Below are positions 60,874 through 64,000 of a DNA stretch of 64,000 nucleotides, one piece after another (the first letter of the stretch is position 1; the number at the start of each line of letters is the position of its first letter). The stretch covers positions 1 through 64,000 of the forward strand of contig CAVJDT010000003.1 of assembly GCA_963648435.1 (NCBI GenBank), in the 5' to 3' direction. The notes below the pieces were generated by a model. That model worked only from the letters and a program-made list of their open reading frames with translations. It was not told the origin of the DNA and did no database searches. This DNA comes from UMGS75 sp963648435 (GTDB taxonomy: Bacteria > Bacillota_I > Bacilli_A > ML615J-28 > CAG-313). Both the position numbers and the translations under genes were made by a program.

Positions 60874-62251
60874 TTTCTTTATGTTTATAAGGAATTCTAA
60901 ATAGTTGTTTAAACAAATCTTTAACATTAAAGGGAATAAAGGGATAAAGATAAGGCCGATTAAAACTTTTAAGACAGGCAAGATAGATAATAAGTAAAAT
61001 GGTTCCACCAATAAAACCAGGTAATTTAAAAAAATATACACATAATAATAAAAATATATTAGCCATCTTATTAGCTAACGATAACTCATAACTAGGTGTT
61101 ATGTAAGACCCTATCGCCGAAATAGCCGCTAAAATAACAATTTGTTCTGTAAATAATCCCACCTTTATCGCAACATCACCAATAATTAGGCCTGAAACCA
61201 GTCCCATTGATGTAGATAGAGCATTGGGGGTATGAATTGAAGCCATTCTAATTAATTCAATTCCAATTAAAACCGTAATCAGTTGTAAAAAAAGAATATT
61301 ATGATTATGATTACTTGGAATGAATAACTGTAAGTTAGGTAAATTATAATCAGTTAAAGCATACCATAAAGGGATACAAAAGAAAGCCATAACAATTCCC
61401 AATATTCTAATTAACCTTAAATACGACCCCGCAACAACTGTTTGTCTAAATTCTTCGGCATGTTGTAAATGATCAAAAACACTAACCGGGCCTAAAATAG
61501 CACTTGGTGAGGTATCAACAATCAAGCCAAACATTCCTTGATATAAATGAATAGCAAGCGTATCTGGTCTTTCTGTATATTTTACTAAAGGATAGGGACT
61601 ATACCGATGATTAACTAATAATTCTTCAAGGGCTTTATCACTCATTGTTAATTCTTTAACTTTTATATTATCAAGTTTTTCCATAATTGTTTTTAAAATA
61701 TTAGGTTTAATAACATCTTTTAAATAAACTAAAGCAACCTTAGTTTTACTAATTGTTCCAATTTCCCAAATTTTCATTCCGAGTTTACCTGTTTTAATTC
61801 TTCTTCTAATTAATCCAATATTGGTGGCAAAATTCTCAGTAAATCCGTCTCTACTTCCTCTTACTACTTTTTCACCATCTGGTTCACTAATTGAGCGAGA
61901 TGGATATTGTTTAGTTTCACTGATAAACATTAAGTTTTTACTACACGTTACCACTAAATCGCCATTAAACACCGCATCACTTGCCATATTTAAATCAGTG
62001 GTAAATTCCAAATTTAAAGAAGTAAGATTATTAGCTATTACCTCTTTGATATTATTTTGATTAATTTGATCTTTTATTTTTATAAAGCTTGTCATTAATC
62101 TTGAAATAGCAAGACTATTTGCGAGAAACGAATCATAATAAAAAGTAAAAGTTAAATTATTACCATTAGTTATTGTTCTTTTAGTAATATCAAAGGTTAT
62201 ATTTAGTCCTAATATTTCATCTAGAGTTTGATTGTTTGGTTCTTTATTCAT
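60860..62251 (-). CDS. spoVAF: Stage V sporulation protein AF (GerA-like)
   Basis: Spore inner-membrane protein related to germinant receptor A subunits; works with the SpoVA channel in germination. The 463-aa protein has a cytoplasmic domain (about 1-255) with ETKQYPSRSISEPDGEKVVRG, the GerA-family motif, then about five helices (from FGLIVDTSPSAILGPVSVF on). ATG at 62251 has GTGG 5 bases upstream; an in-frame GTG at 62260 overlaps spoVAE. Last gene of the operon. Confidence 0.92.
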   Translation of the reverse strand: MNKEPNNQTLDEILGLNITFDITKRTITNGNNLTFTFYYDSFLANSLAISRLMTSFIKIKDQINQNNIKEVIANNLTSLNLEFTTDLNMASDAVFNGDLVVTCSKNLMFISETKQYPSRSISEPDGEKVVRGSRDGFTENFATNIGLIRRRIKTGKLGMKIWEIGTISKTKVALVYLKDVIKPNILKTIMEKLDNIKVKELTMSDKALEELLVNHRYSPYPLVKYTERPDTLAIHLYQGMFGLIVDTSPSAILGPVSVFDHLQHAEEFRQTVVAGSYLRLIRILGIVMAFFCIPLWYALTDYNLPNLQLFIPSNHNHNILFLQLITVLIGIELIRMASIHTPNALSTSMGLVSGLIIGDVAIKVGLFTEQIVILAAISAIGSYITPSYELSLANKMANIFLLLCVYFFKLPGFIGGTILLIIYLACLKSFNRPYLYPFIPFNVKDLFKQLFRIPYKHKEKTKH

Positions 62252-62252
62252 T

Positions 62253-62603
62253 TTAGCCACGCGGTTTAAAAATTAAAGCAACAATAAATGATGAAAAAAT
62301 GGCGGTGGAAATACCACTAGATGTTATATCAAAAATACCAGTAAAAAGTCCCATTATGCCGCTTTCTTCAGCTGCTTTTAGGGCCGCATGCGTTAAGGAA
62401 TGTCCAAAAGATGAAATGGGGACAAGAGCTCCCCCACCAGCTACTTTAATTAATTTATCATATAGACCAAAACATTCTAAAAATGAACCAAGCATAACGT
62501 ATATAACTGTTAAATGAATAGGAAGTAATTTAGCTAAATCCATGATTAACTGAGCAATCATACAAATTAATCCACACACTAAAAATGCTAGTAAAAACTT
62601 CAT
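62253..62603 (-). CDS. spoVAE: Stage V sporulation protein AE (AEb type)
   Basis: Membrane component of the channel moving dipicolinic acid. 116 aa with three to four helices and the family sequence GSFLECFGLYDKLIKVAGGG, then PISSFGHSLTHAA. It resembles SpoVAC, its paralog. It starts directly after the spoVAD stop with AGGTGGG upstream, so it is coupled to spoVAD. Confidence 0.93.
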   Translation of the reverse strand: MKFLLAFLVCGLICMIAQLIMDLAKLLPIHLTVIYVMLGSFLECFGLYDKLIKVAGGGALVPISSFGHSLTHAALKAAEESGIMGLFTGIFDITSSGISTAIFSSFIVALIFKPRG

Positions 62604-63611
62604 TTAATCCCACCTTTCTAAACATATTGCATGACTAATGCAAGGAATAGTATCTTTTTGCGCAACCATTACTGGGTTTAATAAAGCACCAGTTGCGAGA
62701 ATTAATACCTTTTTATATGTTCCTTTTTTTAATTCTTCAACAATATAACTGAGTAGATAAGCCGTTATACAGCCACATCCACTCCCCCCCGCAAACACTT
62801 TTTGCTTTTTAATATTATACAAATTTTTCCCCGCATCTTTATGCTTATCTTTTAATAAAATTCCATTTTCCTTGCAACATTTAATAAATAATTCACTACC
62901 ATAAATTGATAAATCACCAGTAACAATAACATCATAATCATCAACAGTTTCATTAAAATTACTTAAATGATCAAAAAGTGTTTCAGCAGCACTTGGAGCC
63001 ATTATGCGTCCCATATCTTGAGCATCTTTTTGATTTACATCAATAATCTTACCAATAGTTCCGGATTTTACACAAATACGTGTAGGTGTACTTCCTAATA
63101 AACATATCCCCGCCGCGGTAGTAGTGAAAGTCATAGAAGTAGGCTTTTGTCCCCCATATTCTGTTGGATAACGAAATTGTCTTTCACTAGTCGCATTATG
63201 ACTAGAACTTGCAACTAAAACCTTCGCATTTTTGATACTATCAACATAAATACTTCCTAAAATCATATTTTCTGTAATTGTTGAACATGCGGCAAAAGTC
63301 CCCAAAAAAGGAATAAAAGTATTACGCATTGCATAAGTACTAGCCACAATTTGATTATTTAAATCTCCCGAAAACATAACATCAATATCATTTGGACATA
63401 ATTTTTCTTTTTGACAAATTATTTCAAAAGCTTTTTTAACTAGTGCAATTTCAGCTTTTTCCCAAGTTTTTTCATTACAATAATTGTTATCATAACTATA
63501 ATCAAAATAATTACCATAAGGACCATTTTTTTCTTTTGGCCCTGTCACGACTGCGGTATTTTCAACAAAAACACTATCAAAACTTAAACTATTTCGACCA
63601 ACTTTTTTCAT
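62604..63611 (-). CDS. spoVAD: Stage V sporulation protein AD
   Basis: Thiolase-fold protein that binds dipicolinic acid on the channel. The 335-aa product has FDSVFVENTAVVTGPKEKNG near the start, AACSTITENMILGS near residue 110 and FAGGSGCGCITAYLLSY near 275. The catalytic Cys pattern of true thiolases is only partly kept, as in this family. It starts 1 base after spoVAC ends and abuts spoVAE. Confidence 0.95.
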   Translation of the reverse strand: MKKVGRNSLSFDSVFVENTAVVTGPKEKNGPYGNYFDYSYDNNYCNEKTWEKAEIALVKKAFEIICQKEKLCPNDIDVMFSGDLNNQIVASTYAMRNTFIPFLGTFAACSTITENMILGSIYVDSIKNAKVLVASSSHNATSERQFRYPTEYGGQKPTSMTFTTTAAGICLLGSTPTRICVKSGTIGKIIDVNQKDAQDMGRIMAPSAAETLFDHLSNFNETVDDYDVIVTGDLSIYGSELFIKCCKENGILLKDKHKDAGKNLYNIKKQKVFAGGSGCGCITAYLLSYIVEELKKGTYKKVLILATGALLNPVMVAQKDTIPCISHAICLERWD

Positions 63612-63612
63612 A

Positions 63613-64000
63613 CTATCTAATTAAATAAATAATGGTGGCACTAATAAATGAACTAACAACTCCCGCAACAATTACCGTCCCTGCTAATTTAAACATATTA
63701 CTCATAATACCAAGAACGACCCCTTCACTTTTCCCTTCTAAAGCAGCTGAAGTCATTGAATTTGCAAAACCAGTAATTGGAATAAAAGTTCCCGCCCCCG
63801 CAAGTTGTCCAATTTTATCAAATACCCCAATTCCTGTTAAAATGGAAGTTATAACAACAATACTCATTGACATCAACCCATTTGCCATTAATTCTTCAAT
63901 TTTAAACACCATAACATATAAAGTTATCAGTCCTTCTGCGATAATTCCAATCACTCCTCCGATTAAAAACGCAAATAGCAAATTTTTTATAATTGGTCTT
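63613..64000 (-). CDS. spoVAC: Stage V sporulation protein AC, 5' end beyond the window
   Basis: Membrane subunit of the SpoVA channel, reported to be mechanosensitive in Bacillus. The frame continues to base 64000 with RPIIKNLLFAFLIGGVIG, which matches the sequence just after the N-terminus of SpoVAC; so the first 20 or so residues are missing and the in-frame TTG at 63981 is not the start. Visible: about 128 residues with helices and IPITGFANSMTSAALEGKSEG. First seen gene of spoVAC-AD-AE-AF. Confidence 0.93.
   Translation of the reverse strand, partial: RPIIKNLLFAFLIGGVIGIIAEGLITLYVMVFKIEELMANGLMSMSIVVITSILTGIGVFDKIGQLAGAGTFIPITGFANSMTSAALEGKSEGVVLGIMSNMFKLAGTVIVAGVVSSFISATIIYLIR

Noticed and set aside
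63613..63981. spoVAC starting at TTG 63981
   Set aside because: Upstream in-frame residues RPIIKN match the family, so the gene continues past the window and this is not its start.

Overview
The window is low-GC DNA (roughly 30% by eye) from a spore-forming member of the Bacillota, most plausibly a Bacilli/Erysipelotrichia-like lineage. Supporting evidence: PolC-type replicative polymerase, type-B RNase P RNA, an alanyl T-box, AGGAGG-type ribosome binding sites, the recO-yqzL-era-cdd-ybeY-phoH gene order, an RNase J2-like protein and a spoVA operon. TGA is used as a stop (for example aroA and rarA) and TGG encodes Trp, so the code is standard and not the Mycoplasma code. The exact genus cannot be read from the sequence alone.

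Layout. 1-5 kb: the 3'-truncated end of a signal peptidase gene, a non-coding stretch with a long palindrome, a small zinc-ribbon membrane protein, engB with a large zinc-ribbon membrane protein, then rnpB and a DegV protein. 5-10.6 kb: rpsO-pnp, truB-ribF and a DUF368 membrane protein. 10.7-16.7 kb: the main plus-strand operon, aroA-aroB-aroC-(chorismate mutase/aroE/aroK fusion)-aroQ-aroF, which encodes all seven steps to chorismate plus chorismate mutase. 16.7-24 kb: a minus-strand pilus/competence-like operon (four pseudopilins plus a pilin-like protein, PilC/ComGB, PilB/ComGA and an unknown protein). It lies downstream of a membrane-bound LuxR-type regulator, and the two are separated by seven 21-bp repeats derived from a terminator. 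24.5-30.4 kb: tmcAL-mrp, then alaS (T-box regulated)-ruvX-DUF1292. 30.4-34.8 kb: a pair of paralogous six-helix membrane proteins, one carrying a long repetitive coiled coil with an embedded YjbR-like domain, the other a zinc ribbon.

34.9-48 kb: AI-2E transporter, gapA, BI-1/YccA protein, a P-loop kinase with polC, an ABC-F ATPase, and a response regulator-histidine kinase-HtrA operon resembling a secretion-stress system. 48-60.7 kb: a tRNA gene with a GGU anticodon, rarA, an FtsK/SpoIIIE-like membrane protein whose ATPase motifs are gone, rpmG, a zinc-ribbon protein, a cyclophilin-alcohol dehydrogenase-mscL operon, the recO-era-ybeY-phoH block and an RNase J2-like gene. 60.8-64 kb: spoVAC-spoVAD-spoVAE-spoVAF, the channel operon that moves dipicolinic acid during sporulation and germination; spoVAC runs off the window.

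The best candidates for something undescribed are the dead FtsK/SpoIIIE-like protein, the coiled-coil/YjbR membrane protein with its zinc-ribbon paralog, the chorismate mutase-AroE-AroK fusion, and the amplified terminator between the membrane LuxR regulator and the pilus operon. All homology calls here are from reading the sequence; no database search was run.
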